The notes under the pieces: model-generated | The model's database searches: none | What the model was told of the DNA's origin: nothing | Seen by the model: the letters and a program-made list of their open reading frames with translations, nothing else | Shown: piece by piece, positions 5,019 to 5,526 of the stretch | Numbering within the stretch: position 1 is the first letter of the stretch | Layout: each line of letters opens with the position of its first letter | Origin: Alphaproteobacteria bacterium | GTDB taxonomy: Bacteria > Pseudomonadota > Alphaproteobacteria > Caulobacterales > Parvularculaceae | Direction of reading: 5' to 3' | DNA length: 5,526 nucleotides | Assembly (NCBI GenBank): GCA_030428745.1 | Contig: JAUIEG010000210.1 | Span: forward strand, 1 to 5,526 | Made by a program: the position numbers and the translations under genes

Positions 5019-5526
5019 GAAAAGTAAGGCAGACTCAATCCGTTGGCGATCATGGCGAGGGCCCCGGCGGCGGCGAGGGCCGGTCCGAAGGGTATGGGCG
5101 TTTCTCTTTCAATCTTTGCCCCGCGCAGGGCGGCAATCCCAATAGCGCCAAGCGCCAGAATGGCGGCGAGAAAGACGACGGGCGGCAGGACTGGCCAGCC
5201 GAACCAGGCGCCAATAGCCGCCAGCAGCTTGGCGTCGCCCTGGCCCAGCCCCTCTATCCCGCGAAGGCGCAGGAAAACCATGTCCACGAGGCGGAACGCG
5301 CCATAGCCGATAACCACGCCCAGAACGGCCGTTCCAAGGGCGGCGTTAAAAAGGTCGAAGGCGTTGGCGACAATACCGAGCGCCAGTAAAGGCAGGGTCA
5401 GCATGTCGGGGAGGTACCCGGTTTCCAGGTCAATGACGCCCAGTGCGAGAATAAACATAAAAAAAACAAAGGCGCCCGCCGCGTTCAGGCTCAAGCCAAA
5501 GAGCGCGAGCGCTGTTATTGCGGTGA
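5015..5526 (-). CDS. Prepilin peptidase, A24 family (PilD/GspO type), 5' end beyond the window
   Basis: Membrane aspartyl protease that cleaves the leader of type IV prepilins or type II pseudopilins. Counting from the in-frame TTG at 5494, the two catalytic aspartates fit Asp22 in VIDLETGYLPD and Asp87 in the family motif GLGQGDAK (GxGD, 84-87). Hydrophobic segments lie at about 5-21, 34-47, 52-70, 103-122 and 137-156, with IPFGP (134-138) typical of the family. The frame remains open from the TTG to the window edge and encodes more hydrophobic sequence (TAITALALFG), and no ribosome-binding site precedes the TTG; the true start therefore lies outside. The IDLETGYLPD sequence resembles full-length PilD/GspO more than the short CpaA type, so an N-terminal methyltransferase domain may lie beyond the edge. 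No pilus gene is visible here. Confidence 0.9.
   Translation of the reverse strand, partial: TAITALALFGLSLNAAGAFVFFMFILALGVIDLETGYLPDMLTLPLLALGIVANAFDLFNAALGTAVLGVVIGYGAFRLVDMVFLRLRGIEGLGQGDAKLLAAIGAWFGWPVLPPVVFLAAILALGAIGIAALRGAKIERETPIPFGPALAAAGALAMIANGLSLPYFS

Overview
The window looks like ordinary chromosome of an alphaproteobacterium. The base composition is GC-rich by eye, the cyclophilin tail is of the type common in that class, and the short lipoprotein resembles a PEGA-like family I know mainly from alphaproteobacteria. No genus can be named from this stretch. There is no mobile element, CRISPR array, rRNA or tRNA, and I see no convincing new multi-gene system.

Layout, left to right. 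The window opens inside a cyclophilin-type peptidyl-prolyl isomerase (+), closed by a clear intrinsic terminator. Next come an 11-bp tandem repeat and a GT4-family glycosyltransferase (+) whose GTG start is the last copy of that repeat. A 202-bp gap with several hairpins and an AT-rich leader precedes a predicted lipoprotein (+) with a PEGA-like domain and a long acidic tail. A bidirectional terminator separates it from a convergent succinate-semialdehyde dehydrogenase of the GabD type (-). A 116-bp divergent control region lies between that gene and a crotonase-fold acyl-CoA isomerase/hydratase homologue (+). The isomerase gene converges on a prepilin peptidase gene (-) that runs off the right edge; their stop codons overlap in one CTAG.

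The genes do not form one pathway. The glycosyltransferase suggests surface polysaccharide or lipid glycosylation, the lipoprotein sits in the envelope, the dehydrogenase and crotonase are small-acid/acyl-CoA metabolism, and the peptidase serves type IV pili or type II secretion. Only the dehydrogenase and crotonase share a control region, so only they have a positional hint of co-regulation.

The points most worth a second look are: the repeat at 339-382, in which each perfect copy reads as a VTDK micro-ORF whose TGA overlaps the next GTG and finally the glycosyltransferase start; the loss of both hydratase glutamates in the crotonase with a PaaG-like aspartate present; the acidic extension of the lipoprotein; and the 4-bp stop-to-stop overlap.
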